A stretch of 13,630 bases of DNA from an uncultured Slackia sp. (GCA_934646845.1 CAKUEV010000031.1:1-13630), one strand, 5' to 3'. Shown: positions 1-7,899, counted from the stretch's first letter. The notes: a model not told the origin generated them from the letters alone. Numbers and translations are program-made.

Positions 1-24
1 GAGGTTGCCACGAAGTTGAGCCAT
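1..24 (-). CDS. Start of a second ABC transporter permease (dppC-like), cut by the window edge
   Basis: Only eight codons (MAQLRGNL) are visible before the window ends. The ATG at 24-22 lies 4 nt after the dppB-type stop codon, and an AGGACGG sequence just upstream overlaps the end of that gene, so the two are translationally close. In dipeptide/oligopeptide ABC operons a DppC/OppC permease normally follows DppB. The identity therefore rests on position alone; the visible residues carry no diagnostic motif. Confidence 0.5.
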
Positions 25-28
25 GGTG

Positions 29-985
29 CTACACCGTCCTGATTCGCGGATCGATCAGGATATAGAGCATATCCACCACGATATTGATGATGATGAACGT
101 CACGGCAACAACCAACACGACGCCCTGAACGAGCATGGTGTAGTTGGACTGAATGCCGGACAGAATGGCCATGCCCATACCGGGCAGGTTGAAAATAACC
201 TCAATAACGACCGCGCCACCGATAAGGTAGCCAATGCGAAGGCCAAGAACGGTAACGGGCGTAATAAGGGCATTGCGCAGCACGTTGCGGCCGATAACGA
301 CACCCTTCGGGATGCCGGCGCCAAGCGCGGTGCGCACGTAGTCTTTATCAAGCTCTTCGACCATAGAGGTACGAATAACACGAGTAAGCTGGCCAGTGAC
401 GGGAATAGCCAGTGCGATAGCGGGCATCGCCATGCGGGCGAGCCAGCCGGCCGGGTCTTGCGCAAAGTTGGGCAGCGCACCGGATGCGGGCAGCACGTGC
501 AGCATAGACGAGAACAGCAAGATCATGAGAACCGCCAGCCAGAAAGAAGGCGTAGCGATTGCCGCGATTGAGAACACGCGGATAAGTTGGTCGGGCCATT
601 TGTCTCGATACACAGCGGAAACGATGCCGAGGAGGGTCGCAAGAACCACCGCGATGATCAAACCCATAAACGTAAGCTGCAGCGTAACCGGCAGAGCCTG
701 CGCAACGCGATCGGTGACCGATGCGTTGTTGGCGCCATAGGTGCCAAGGTCGCCCTGAACAAGGCCGACCATGAAGTTGCCGTACTGCACAAGCACAGGA
801 TCATTCAAGCCATGCTCTTCACGATACTGAATGACCTGAGCTTCTGACGCATTTTCGCCAAGGACCGAATATGCCTGGTCGATCGGCGAAAGCGACATGA
901 GGAAAAACACGAGGATAGTGACGCCGATGATCATGATTGGCAGAGCGATCAAACGTCGGCCAATCAATCTGAGGAGGTTGCTCAC
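29..985 (-). CDS. Dipeptide/oligopeptide ABC transporter permease, DppB family
   Basis: A 318-aa integral membrane permease that would form half of the channel of a peptide (or nickel/other solute) importer. About six hydrophobic segments are visible, near residues 12-31, 101-124, 138-160, 186-200, 242-263 and 286-310. The cytoplasmic EAA-type loop that docks on the ATPase is at about 217-240 (RTALGAGIPKGVVIGRNVL). The N-terminal LLRLIGRRLIALPIMI and C-terminal YILIDPRIR are typical of DppB. The start is GTG at 985-983, with an AAGGGGG ribosome binding site about 7 nt upstream. It probably forms an operon with the permease beginning at 24, and likely receives substrate from the lipoprotein encoded just upstream at 1328-2932. 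The exact substrate cannot be read from sequence; peptides are the most common in this family. Confidence 0.9.
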   Translation of the reverse strand: MSNLLRLIGRRLIALPIMIIGVTILVFFLMSLSPIDQAYSVLGENASEAQVIQYREEHGLNDPVLVQYGNFMVGLVQGDLGTYGANNASVTDRVAQALPVTLQLTFMGLIIAVVLATLLGIVSAVYRDKWPDQLIRVFSIAAIATPSFWLAVLMILLFSSMLHVLPASGALPNFAQDPAGWLARMAMPAIALAIPVTGQLTRVIRTSMVEELDKDYVRTALGAGIPKGVVIGRNVLRNALITPVTVLGLRIGYLIGGAVVIEVIFNLPGMGMAILSGIQSNYTMLVQGVVLVVAVTFIIINIVVDMLYILIDPRIRTV

Positions 986-1008
986 CGTGTTCCCCCTTTC
1001 GCAATCAT

Positions 1009-1023
1009 GCGGGCTTTGCCCGC
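1009..1023 (-). promoter_or_regulatory. GC hairpin in the dppB leader
   Basis: A perfect 6-bp inverted repeat GCGGGC/GCCCGC with a 3-nt loop sits 8-22 nt upstream of the dppB ribosome binding site. No U-run follows on the minus strand, so it is not an intrinsic terminator. A near-identical hairpin followed by the same GCCCGCATG string occurs in the leader of the symporter at 10255-10270. Confidence 0.45.
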
Positions 1024-1079
1024 TTCCCTAAAAAACAAGCCTGCGCTTCCCCGTCAAAGGCAAGAGAACAGACTTATTG

Positions 1080-1085
1080 ATTATA
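1080..1085 (-). promoter_or_regulatory. Candidate -10 box for the dppB operon
   Basis: A perfect TATAAT is read on the minus strand, about 95 nt upstream of the dppB GTG start. No good -35 hexamer lies at 16-18 bp spacing (CGTCGG at 17 bp), so it would depend on an activator or be weak. It lies downstream of the terminator at 1274-1300, where a new promoter is needed. Confidence 0.4.
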
Positions 1086-1273
1086 CAGAAAAAGGCCGCT
1101 CACCGACGAATAAGAACCGCTGTTTTCTCGAGATGAATTCGAACGCAGACCCCCTCCCCCGTAAGCGGATTAAAATCGACGGCAAGCGGCAATATTCAAG
1201 CGCGAACGGATAGTTCGTTCTCCATCGAATTCAAGTTTTCGCCATGGAAACCGCACATCAACATTTCAACAAC

Positions 1274-1300
1274 AAAAAAAGAACGCGCCGAAGCGCGTTC
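1274..1300 (-). terminator. Intrinsic terminator of the solute-binding protein gene
   Basis: The minus strand reads GAACGCGC, loop TTCG, GCGCGTTC, then seven Ts (1280-1274). The 8-bp perfect stem with a stable UUCG tetraloop and U-run begins 28 nt after the stop codon. It separates the binding-protein transcript from the permease genes. Confidence 0.93.
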
Positions 1301-1327
1301 CTTAAAGCATCAGATGACTTCCCTGCG

Positions 1328-2932
1328 TTAGTTGGCAGCAGCGGAAGCGTCGATGAAGACCAGACCCGTGGTCGCGATAGGCTTGAAGCCTGCGATCTTG
1401 TCGGCCCAGTAGCCGGTTGCAACCTCGCGATGGAACAGCGGGTACAGCGGGCAGTATTCGGCGATGATGTCGAAGCACTGGTTCCACAGCTCCTGCTGAG
1501 CCTTCTCGTCGGCCTCTTCGCGAGCCTCCTGCATGAGCTCCTGGAGCTCCTTCCACTTACCGTCGGCAGCCTTGGCCCAGCAAGAACGACCGCGGGTCCA
1601 GGTGTTGTCGCCGTACCACCAGCTCATGAGCAGGTCGGGGTCGTTGCCGAAGCAGGTCGGATCGCCAGGGGTGAGCATGACGTCATAGTCAAGAACAGAA
1701 TCGGACTCGGCGAGGGCAGACCAGTTGATCTTCTCTTCCTGAATCTCACACTTAACGCCAGCAGCCTCAAGGTCGTTCTTAATCTGAGCAGCAAGGCCCT
1801 TGACCCAGTTGTTGTTGGTGAGAAGCTTGAAGGAAAGGTCGCTCACGCCAGCCTCTTCGAGCAGCTTCTTGGCCTTCTCGGTGTCATAGGTGTACACCGT
1901 CTTGGCCTCGTGATAGTTCTTGTGGTCCTTAGGCAGGAAGCCGGTAACCTTGCTCGCATGGCCAGCCATCTGGTTGCTGATGAGCTTGTCAACGTCGATA
2001 GCGTAGAAGAACGCCTGACGAACGCGATAGTCGTCGAAGGGAGCCTTCAGCGTGTTGAACATAAGGAACGGCTGGTTGAAGCCCTGGACATACTCAACGG
2101 TAGCGCCAGCAGCGGAAAGCTGGTCGGCGTTGGCGTCGGGAACGTTCTCCATGACCTGAACCGTGGCCTCCTGCAAAGAGGTGGTACGGGCGGTTTCGTC
2201 GAGCTGGATGAACCACTGCATCTTGTCGGCGGTAGCCTTGTGCTCGCCGTTGTAGTTGGCGTTGGGCAGGAAGTCGATCTCGCCGCCGTCGTCGCCATTG
2301 ATGGTGTCGTACATCCACGGGCCAGAGCCGATGGGCTTGGTCTTCAGGTCGTCCTCGGTAAGGCTCTTCGGGAAAACTTTAACGACGGACAGACGACCCT
2401 CGAGCAGGCTCTCGAAGGGGTACTTCAGCGTGAAGGTGACGGTAGTGTCGTCCTTCTCGGCAACGGCGTCGATGAAGGAAAGGAACGCACCGTAGGTGGC
2501 GTCGGCCATGTTGAGCTCGAAGGCGTTCACGACGTCGGCTGCGGTAACAGCGGTGCCGTCGGAGAACTTAGCGCCGTCGCGAAGAGCAACTTCGTACTCG
2601 GTTTCGGAAACCTTGACCGGCTTGTCAGCAGCCAGGGCATTGTAGGTCTTGTAGGTGTGCAGGTCGAGGTCGTACAGGCCCTCGAAAACATGCCAGGTAG
2701 CAGCAAGCATCAGAGCAGAGCTGTTGCCAATGGGGTTCACGTTGGTAGACGTGTAAGAGCAAGCGCCGGTCAGCGTGCCGCCCTCAGCCGCAGTCGCGGT
2801 GGAGCCGGTAGCGCCTTCGGAGCCAGCGTCGCTTCCGCCGCCGCAACCAGCAAGGCCCAGGCCAACGGTGGCAGCAGCCACAGCGGAGCCAGCAACGAAC
2901 GTGCGGCGATCGAGGTTAAACGAGTTTTCCAT
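1328..2932 (-). CDS. ABC transporter solute-binding lipoprotein, family 5 (peptide-type)
   Basis: A 534-aa extracytoplasmic binding protein of the SBP_bac_5 (DppA/OppA) family, which captures a peptide or similar solute and hands it to the membrane permeases. The N-terminus MENSFNLDRRTFVAG has a twin-arginine pair (R9-R10) and a hydrophobic h-region. A lipobox LAGC follows with the lipidated Cys at 30, and then a Gly/Ser/Ala-rich linker to about residue 52. The family stretch LRDGAKFSDGTAVTAADVV is at about 117-135. I chose the ATG at 2932 because it gives this signal peptide and has GGGAGG 3 nt upstream. The frame stays open back to 3133, but that extension has no signal peptide. The gene has its own terminator and the permeases follow 340 nt later, so it can be expressed in excess over them, as is common for binding proteins. 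Peptide specificity is inferred from the family. Confidence 0.9.
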   Translation of the reverse strand: MENSFNLDRRTFVAGSAVAAATVGLGLAGCGGGSDAGSEGATGSTATAAEGGTLTGACSYTSTNVNPIGNSSALMLAATWHVFEGLYDLDLHTYKTYNALAADKPVKVSETEYEVALRDGAKFSDGTAVTAADVVNAFELNMADATYGAFLSFIDAVAEKDDTTVTFTLKYPFESLLEGRLSVVKVFPKSLTEDDLKTKPIGSGPWMYDTINGDDGGEIDFLPNANYNGEHKATADKMQWFIQLDETARTTSLQEATVQVMENVPDANADQLSAAGATVEYVQGFNQPFLMFNTLKAPFDDYRVRQAFFYAIDVDKLISNQMAGHASKVTGFLPKDHKNYHEAKTVYTYDTEKAKKLLEEAGVSDLSFKLLTNNNWVKGLAAQIKNDLEAAGVKCEIQEEKINWSALAESDSVLDYDVMLTPGDPTCFGNDPDLLMSWWYGDNTWTRGRSCWAKAADGKWKELQELMQEAREEADEKAQQELWNQCFDIIAEYCPLYPLFHREVATGYWADKIAGFKPIATTGLVFIDASAAAN

Positions 2933-2939
2933 GATCCTC

Positions 2940-3017
2940 CCTTTCGAAAAGGTACAGTCGATGCCCAACCTTCCAAGCAAAGCATCGAAGCGCCCACGGC
3001 TCATATTGGAGGCCGTG
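2940..3017 (-). promoter_or_regulatory. Structured leader of the solute-binding protein gene (three consecutive stem-loops)
   Basis: Read along the minus strand, three inverted repeats follow one another. They are CACGGC/GCCGTG (3017-3012 with 3000-2995, 11-nt loop), CGATGC/GCATCG (2987-2982 with 2964-2959, 17-nt loop) and CCTTT/AAAGG (2952-2948 with 2944-2940, 3-nt loop). The last arm runs into the AAAGGGAGG ribosome binding site and could partly mask it. I do not recognise a known riboswitch class. Confidence 0.35.
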
Positions 3018-3224
3018 CAAGTAAGGCGCGGGCAAAATTCAAAAACAAGAACCCTGCCCGAGCCCAGCACGAATGCATCGCTCCCCATGCGCAATGCCCT
3101 TTCCTCTTCAAGCCGACGAGTAGAATACCCCAAATTCGAAGCTTTTCAGGCGTGGGTAAATGACTTGTAATATTTAAGGGTGCTTTCGGCGGTGAGCGGC
3201 ATTTATGGCCGCACGAACGGCACG
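3018..3224. other. Intergenic region upstream of the solute-binding protein gene
   Basis: Between the rplW terminator and the structured leader I see no gene and no convincing promoter. The best minus-strand candidate is CTGAAA, 16 bp, TATTCT (about 3125-3152), which is weak. A GCGGC/GCCGC hairpin lies at about 3197-3213. Open frames here are short and have no ribosome binding site. Confidence 0.5.
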
Positions 3225-3252
3225 AAAAAAGGCCGGCCTTTCGGCCAGCCTT
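3225..3252 (-). terminator. Intrinsic terminator directly after rplW
   Basis: The minus strand reads AAGGCTGGCC, loop GAAA, GGCCGGCCTT, then more Ts; the T-run is 3230-3225. This is a 10-bp stem with a single G-U pair and a stable tetraloop. It begins 60 nt after the rplW stop and closes the ribosomal operon before rplB would be expected. Confidence 0.93.
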
Positions 3253-3312
3253 TTCAATCAAGCATGCTGAGCTCGTTTGTCGAAAAGCCTAAGGGCGATT
3301 CTTCAAAAGAGT

Positions 3313-3597
3313 TTATGCGTTGAAGAGCTCGATGGTGTCGCCGTCTTTCAGCGTAACCATGGCCTTCTTCCAGGTGCGGGTGCGACCCGGCTGCATACGA
3401 ACGCGCTTCGGCTTCGACTTGACGTTCAGGGTGTTCACCTTCGTCACGGTCACATTGAAGATAGCTTCGATGGCCTGGCGAATCTCAACCTTGTTGGAGT
3501 CTTTGGCGACTTCGAAGGTGTAGGTGTTCTTGTTCATCATGTCGTAGCTGTGCTCGGTGATAACCGGGCGAATGATGACCTCGCGGGGATCCTTCAT
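3313..3597 (-). CDS. rplW: Large-subunit ribosomal protein L23
   Basis: A 94-aa protein of normal L23 length. It binds 23S rRNA at the polypeptide exit and docks trigger factor and SRP. The start MKDPREVIIRPVITEHS and the rRNA-binding block KSKPKRVRMQPGRTRTWKKA are diagnostic. The ATG overlaps the rplD stop in a TAATG, so translation is coupled; GAGGAGG lies 10 nt upstream, inside rplD. It is the last gene of the operon here and is followed by a strong terminator. In most bacteria rplB follows at once. Confidence 0.97.
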   Translation of the reverse strand: MKDPREVIIRPVITEHSYDMMNKNTYTFEVAKDSNKVEIRQAIEAIFNVTVTKVNTLNVKSKPKRVRMQPGRTRTWKKAMVTLKDGDTIELFNA

Positions 3598-4223
3598 TAT
3601 GCAAGCACCTCCTCGAGGCGTTCCAGGGCGGCCACGGTCAGAACGAGCTGCTTGTTGTCGACGAGCTCGTAGGTGTTGGCGGCCGAGACGGGAATGATGT
3701 TGACGTTCTCGAGGTTGCGGAACGAAAGGAAGGTGTTCACGTCGTCGTCAGCGATAACAACGGTAGCACGAACCTTGTCGAAGCCCAGGGCCTCCATGGA
3801 AGCCTTCGCATCTTTGGTGCGAGGAGCCTCGAAGGCGAACTGGTCAACCACGGTGAGCTGCTCGTCGGCCAGCTTAGCGGAAAGCGCGGAGCGCATAGCA
3901 AGCTTGACTTCCTTGCGGTTCACGCGGAACGCGTAAGAACGGGTGTGGGGACCGAACACGGTGCCGCCGCCAACCCACTGAGGGGAGCGGATGGAACCCT
4001 GGCGGGCACGACCGGTGCCCTTCTGACGCCACGGCTTCTTGCCGCCGCCGCGAACTTCGCCACGGGTCTTGGTGTTAGCAGTGCCCTGACGCAGGCCGGC
4101 GCGATAGGCACGCACGACCGTGTGCATCACGTGGATGTTCGGCTCGATGCCGAACACGGCGTCGTTCAGCTCGACGGATTTAACCGTCTTGCCCGCGACG
4201 TCTTTGATGTCAATAATAGCCAT
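3597..4223 (-). CDS. rplD: Large-subunit ribosomal protein L4
   Basis: A 208-aa L4 that binds 23S rRNA and whose extended loop lines the exit tunnel. The loop is clear at about residues 60-85 (GGGKKPWRQKGTGRARQGSI), followed by RSPQWVGGGTVFGP. I start it at the ATG of MAIIDIKDVAG (4223), which has AGGAGA about 9 nt upstream. The longer frame from 4253 would add ten residues overlapping the rplC stop and has no ribosome binding site. In E. coli L4 represses its own S10 operon through the leader; here there is no separate S10 promoter, so any such control would have to differ (inference). Confidence 0.97.
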   Translation of the reverse strand: MAIIDIKDVAGKTVKSVELNDAVFGIEPNIHVMHTVVRAYRAGLRQGTANTKTRGEVRGGGKKPWRQKGTGRARQGSIRSPQWVGGGTVFGPHTRSYAFRVNRKEVKLAMRSALSAKLADEQLTVVDQFAFEAPRTKDAKASMEALGFDKVRATVVIADDDVNTFLSFRNLENVNIIPVSAANTYELVDNKQLVLTVAALERLEEVLA

Positions 4224-4252
4224 TGTGGTGTTTCTCCTAATAAAGCGGGGCA

Positions 4253-4873
4253 CTAGGCCATGCGGACGCGAACGATGCCGTTCTTGCCGCCCGGGACGGC
4301 GCCCTTCACGAGGATCAGGTTCTGCTCAGCGTCAACGCGAACAACCTCGAGGTTCTTCACGGTAACGGTGTCGCAGCCCATGTGACCCGGAAGGCGAACG
4401 CCCTTGAAGACGCGGGAAGGCGTGGCGCACTGGCCGATGGAACCGGGAGCGCGGTGGAAGTGAGCACCGTGTCCGCCAGGGCCGCCAGCAAAGCCGTGGC
4501 GCTTGATAACGCCGGCGAAGCCTTTACCCTTGGAAGTGCCGGTGACGTCGACCTTCTTCACGTCGGCGAAAGCTGCAACGGTCTGCAGGTCGCCGGTCTT
4601 GTACTCGGAAGCATTCTCGACGCGAACCTCACGCAGGTAGCGAACGGGCTCGGTGCCGAGCTTGGCGAAATGGCCGCCCATGGGCTTGGTGATCTTCTTG
4701 GGCTTGATAGCGCCAAAACCAAGCTGAACAGCTTCGTAACCGTCGGTAGCGGCGGTCTTCACCTGGCAAACCTTGTTGGGCTCAGCCACGATGATGGTGA
4801 CGGGCACAACCTGGTCGTCCTCGTTGAAGATCTGAGTCATACCGATCTTTTTGCCGTAGATAGCGTTGATCAT
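4253..4873 (-). CDS. rplC: Large-subunit ribosomal protein L3
   Basis: A 206-aa L3 that nucleates 50S assembly near the peptidyl transferase centre. The N-terminus [16 protein letters not shown] is typical, and the conserved loop [20 protein letters not shown] lies at about 130-150. The frame also opens at a GTG at 4882, but the AAGGAG ribosome binding site abuts that codon and lies 8 nt before the ATG at 4873, so the ATG is the start. The rpsJ stop TAA runs directly into this site (TAAGGAG), which ties translation of the two genes together. Confidence 0.97.
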   Translation of the reverse strand: MINAIYGKKIGMTQIFNEDDQVVPVTIIVAEPNKVCQVKTAATDGYEAVQLGFGAIKPKKITKPMGGHFAKLGTEPVRYLREVRVENASEYKTGDLQTVAAFADVKKVDVTGTSKGKGFAGVIKRHGFAGGPGGHGAHFHRAPGSIGQCATPSRVFKGVRLPGHMGCDTVTVKNLEVVRVDAEQNLILVKGAVPGGKNGIVRVRMA

Positions 4874-4885
4874 CTCATGCACTCC

Positions 4886-5194
4886 TTACAGCTTGATCTC
4901 GATGTCGACACCAGCCGGGAGGTCGAGGCGCATCAGCGAATCAACCGTGTTCGGGGTGGGCTCGAGAATGTCGATCAGGCGCTTGTGCGTGCGCATCTCA
5001 AACTGCTCGCGGGAGTCTTTGTCGACGTGCGGGCCTTTGACGACGCAGTACAGGTTGCGCTCGGTGGGCAGAGGGATAGGTCCGGAAACCTTGGCACCGG
5101 TCTTCTGGGCGGTGTCGACGATGAGCTTGGTGGACTGATCCACGATCTCATGGTCGTAGCCCTTCAGGCGGATGCGAATCTTCTGATTAGCCAC
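4886..5194 (-). CDS. rpsJ: Small-subunit ribosomal protein S10 (GTG start)
   Basis: S10 of the 30S head and also the NusE transcription antitermination factor. Motifs include [40 protein letters not shown] and the C-terminal [10 protein letters not shown]. Two in-frame ATGs lie upstream (5209, 5200), but GGAGG at 5207-5203 is only 2 nt from the 5200 ATG and overlaps the other. It is 8 nt from the GTG at 5194. That GTG gives 102 aa beginning MANQKIR, the normal length and N-terminus. It follows fusA by 34 nt with no tuf gene and no visible promoter between them. Confidence 0.96.
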   Translation of the reverse strand: MANQKIRIRLKGYDHEIVDQSTKLIVDTAQKTGAKVSGPIPLPTERNLYCVVKGPHVDKDSREQFEMRTHKRLIDILEPTPNTVDSLMRLDLPAGVDIEIKL

Positions 5195-5228
5195 TTTCAT
5201 TTCCTCCATGAATTAAGCGGTTCGCCGA

Positions 5229-7334
5229 TTAGGCGTTGCCGCCGGCCTTGCTGATAATATCCGCAGCCACGTTCTTGGGAACGGGCTCGTAGGAATCGAA
5301 CTGCATGGTGTACGTCGCACGGCCCTGCGTACCAGAACGCAGGTCGGTGGCGTAGCCGAACATCATACCCAGAGGCACCTTCGCAGAGATGGCCACAGCG
5401 CCGTTGCGCTGCTCCTGGCCCTGAATCATGCCGCGGCGGCTCGGGATGTCGCCCATGACGAAGCCGGTGTACTCGTCGGGAGTTTCGACTTCGACAGCCA
5501 TGACAGGCTCGAGGATGACCGGGTCAGACTTGCGCAGAGCGTCCTTGATGGCCATAGAGCCAGCAACCTTGAAGGCGGCTTCGGAGGAGTCGACTTCGTG
5601 GTAAGAACCGTCGATGAGCTCGACGCGAACGTCCTCGACCGGGTAGCCAGCCAGAACGCCAGCGTGCAGCGCTTCCTGGATGCCCTTGTCGATTGCGGGG
5701 ATGTATTCCTTGGGAACAACGCCGCCGACGATCTTGTTCTCGAACAGATAGCCCTTGCCAGCTTCCTGCGGGTACATGTTGATGACCGCATGGCCGTACT
5801 GGCCGCGACCACCGGACTGACGCACAAACTTGCCTTCGGCGCCGAGCACTTCGTGGCCCGGACGCTCGCGGTAAGCAACCTGCGGCTTGCCGACGTTTGC
5901 CTCGACCTTGAACTCGCGGAGCAGACGGTCAACGATGATCTCCAGGTGCAGCTCGCCCATACCAGCGATGATGGTCTGGCCGGTCTCGTGGTTGGTGGAC
6001 ACACGGAAAGTCGGGTCCTCCTCAGCGAGCTTCTGCAGTGCGAGGCTCATCTTGTCCTGCTCAGCCTTGGTCTTCGGCTCGACAGCAATGTCGATAACAG
6101 GATCAGCGAACTCCATGGACTCGAGGATGATAGGAGCATCCTCGGAGCACAGGGTGTCGCCCGTGGTGGTGTTCTTCAGGCCAACGACGGCAACGATGTC
6201 GCCAGCGGCGCAGGTGTCGATGTCAACTCGCTGGTTGGAGTGCATCTGCAGCAGGCGGCCGATACGCTCGTTCTTGTCCTTGGTGGCGTTGACCACGTAG
6301 GAGCCGGAATCAAGCTTGCCCGAGTACACACGCAGGTACGTGAGCTTACCAACGAAGGGGTCGGTCATGATCTTGAAGGCCAGAGCCGAGAAGGGACCCT
6401 TCGGGTCGGCTTCGCGGGTGTCTTCCTCGCCGGTCTTGGGGTTGGTGCCCTTGATGGCAGGAACGTCGCCCGGGGCAGGCAGGTAATCGACGACAGCGTC
6501 GAGGAGTTCCTGAACGCCCTTGTTCTTGTAGGCGGAGCCCACGAACACGGGGTTGATCTTGCAATCAATAACGCCCTTGCGCAGAGCAGCCTTGAGCTCT
6601 TCAACGGAGAACTCTTCGTCCATGAGGACCTTCTCCATGAGTTCGTCGTCGCAGTCAGCGGCGGCGTCAACGAGCTCCTGGCGATACAGGGCGGCATCGT
6701 CGGCGAATTCGGCCGGGATGGCGTCCATCGGCTCGGGGTAGGTCATGCCCTTGTCGTCGGCCTTGAAGTCCCATGCGGTCATGGTAACGAGGTCGATAAC
6801 GCCCCAGAAGTTGTCCTCAGCGCCCATGGGCAGCTGAGCAGCAACGGCATTCGCGCCCAGACGATCTTTCATCGTCTGAATCGCATGCAGGAAGTCGGCG
6901 CCAACGCGGTCATACTTGTTGATGAACGCGATGCGGGGAACGCCATAGCGCTCGGCCTGACGCCAAACGGTCTCAGACTGAGGCTGAACGCCAGCGACGG
7001 CGTCGAAAACGGCAACGGTGCCGTCGAGAACACGAAGGGAACGCTCGACCTCAGCGGTGAAGTCAACGTGGCCCGGGGTGTCGATGATCTGGAAGCGATA
7101 GGTTTCGCCATCCTTCTTCCAGAAGCAGGTGGTAGCAGCAGCGGTAATGGTTACGCCGCGCTCCTGTTCCTGAACCATCCAGTCCATGGTGGCAGCGCCA
7201 TCGTGGACCTCGCCGATCTTGTGCGTCTTGCCCGTGTAGTACAGGATACGCTCGGTCGTGGTGGTTTTGCCGGCATCGATGTGAGCCATGATGCCGAAGT
7301 TACGGGTGAGATTAAGGTCGTTTGCCTTTGCCAT
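5229..7334 (-). CDS. fusA: Translation elongation factor G
   Basis: A 701-aa GTPase that drives ribosomal translocation and, with RRF, recycling. The G domain motifs are in order: AHIDAGKT (17-24), RGVTIT (about 59-64), DTPGH (85-89), NKYD (139-142) and GSAYKNKG for G5. Domains II-V follow with normal spacing, including the domain IV block [13 protein letters not shown] and the C-terminal [10 protein letters not shown]. Full length with no EF-G2-like deviations. The G4 motif reads NKYD where most EF-Gs have NKMD; the specificity residues N, K and D are kept. The ribosome binding site is weak (GAGAG) and the gene starts 13 nt after rpsG, so coupling to rpsG translation is likely. Confidence 0.98.
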   Translation of the reverse strand: MAKANDLNLTRNFGIMAHIDAGKTTTTERILYYTGKTHKIGEVHDGAATMDWMVQEQERGVTITAAATTCFWKKDGETYRFQIIDTPGHVDFTAEVERSLRVLDGTVAVFDAVAGVQPQSETVWRQAERYGVPRIAFINKYDRVGADFLHAIQTMKDRLGANAVAAQLPMGAEDNFWGVIDLVTMTAWDFKADDKGMTYPEPMDAIPAEFADDAALYRQELVDAAADCDDELMEKVLMDEEFSVEELKAALRKGVIDCKINPVFVGSAYKNKGVQELLDAVVDYLPAPGDVPAIKGTNPKTGEEDTREADPKGPFSALAFKIMTDPFVGKLTYLRVYSGKLDSGSYVVNATKDKNERIGRLLQMHSNQRVDIDTCAAGDIVAVVGLKNTTTGDTLCSEDAPIILESMEFADPVIDIAVEPKTKAEQDKMSLALQKLAEEDPTFRVSTNHETGQTIIAGMGELHLEIIVDRLLREFKVEANVGKPQVAYRERPGHEVLGAEGKFVRQSGGRGQYGHAVINMYPQEAGKGYLFENKIVGGVVPKEYIPAIDKGIQEALHAGVLAGYPVEDVRVELIDGSYHEVDSSEAAFKVAGSMAIKDALRKSDPVILEPVMAVEVETPDEYTGFVMGDIPSRRGMIQGQEQRNGAVAISAKVPLGMMFGYATDLRSGTQGRATYTMQFDSYEPVPKNVAADIISKAGGNA

Positions 7335-7347
7335 TGTCTCTCACGCC

Positions 7348-7818
7348 CTACCAACGATAGTGCGAGAACGCACGGTTGGATTCGGCCATCTTGTAGAGGT
7401 CTTCACGCTTCTTGACAGACGCGCCGGTGTTCTCGGCGGCATCCATGATTTCAGCAGCAAGACGCTGAGCCATGGTGTGCTCCTTGCGATTGCGGGAGAA
7501 ATCGACGATCCAACGGATGGCCAGAGTGGTGGCACGACGGGGGTTGACTTCCATCGGCACCTGGTAGGTTGCGCCGCCGACGCGCTTGGGCTTAACCTCA
7601 AGGGTGGGGCGAACGTTGTCCATAGCCTTCTTGAAGACGCTGAGGGCGTCCTGCTGGGTCTTCTCGGCGACGATGTCGAACGCACCGTAGACGATACGCT
7701 CGGCGAGGGACTTCTTGCCATCGAGAAGGACTTTGTTGATCAGCTGAGTGACCAAACGGTTGTTGTACACGGCGTCCGGCTGAACTTCGCGGCGGACTGC
7801 TGCTGCACGACGAGGCAT
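7348..7818 (-). CDS. rpsG: Small-subunit ribosomal protein S7
   Basis: A 156-aa S7, exactly the usual bacterial length. It nucleates 30S head assembly on 16S rRNA. The start [15 protein letters not shown], the central [16 protein letters not shown] and [14 protein letters not shown], and the C-terminal AHYRW-like end (AFSHYRW) are diagnostic. AAGGAG lies 7 nt before the ATG. The 81-nt gap after rpsL can fold, and in E. coli S7 controls its operon by binding the rpsL-rpsG spacer. Confidence 0.98.
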   Translation of the reverse strand: MPRRAAAVRREVQPDAVYNNRLVTQLINKVLLDGKKSLAERIVYGAFDIVAEKTQQDALSVFKKAMDNVRPTLEVKPKRVGGATYQVPMEVNPRRATTLAIRWIVDFSRNRKEHTMAQRLAAEIMDAAENTGASVKKREDLYKMAESNRAFSHYRW

Positions 7819-7840
7819 AAATGTACTCCTTGGTGATTGT

Positions 7841-7886
7841 GCGCGCTTCCGGGGTTCTTCCCCATTAGGCCTTTATCGACCCGCGC
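7841..7886 (-). promoter_or_regulatory. Possible S7-type control structure between rpsL and rpsG
   Basis: In the 81-nt spacer, GCGCG/CGCGC arms (7841-7845 with 7882-7886) enclose a GGGG-AAGAA-CCCC hairpin (7851-7863). The position matches the E. coli S7 autoregulation site, but the sequence is not obviously the same, and function is inference. Confidence 0.25.
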
Positions 7887-7899
7887 GACTTACTCATAT

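Larger units (their letters stand above)
986..1273. other. Intergenic region between the binding-protein terminator and dppB
   Basis: There is no credible gene here. A 68-codon plus-strand frame (1007-1213) has no ribosome binding site and a low-complexity, basic translation. The region holds the candidate -10 box, the leader hairpin and a small imperfect dyad CGAAC-N5-GTTCG at 1203-1217. Confidence 0.6.

Noticed and set aside
1009..1023. GC hairpin considered as a terminator before dppB
   Set aside because: No T-run follows on either strand, and it sits just before a ribosome binding site.
1203..1217. CGAAC-N5-GTTCG dyad resembling a Gram-positive LexA (SOS) box
   Set aside because: The LexA box of this type needs a 4-bp spacer; here it is 5 bp, and the neighbouring genes are transporters with no SOS link.
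2933..3133. 67-residue N-terminal extension of the solute-binding protein
   Set aside because: The extension would bury the signal peptide and lipobox, while the ATG at 2932 has a ribosome binding site right before it.
1244..3163. 639-codon open frame on the plus strand
   Set aside because: It is antisense to the clear solute-binding lipoprotein gene. Its translation is Val/Leu/Gly/Glu-rich with no family motifs, as expected from the codon bias of the opposite strand.
3001..3261. 86-codon minus-strand frame upstream of the binding-protein gene
   Set aside because: Its start lies in the rplW terminator region and there is no ribosome binding site.
5598..7415. 605-codon open frame on the plus strand
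   Set aside because: It lies antisense to fusA, which has every EF-G motif. The plus-strand translation resembles nothing and reflects GC-biased third positions.
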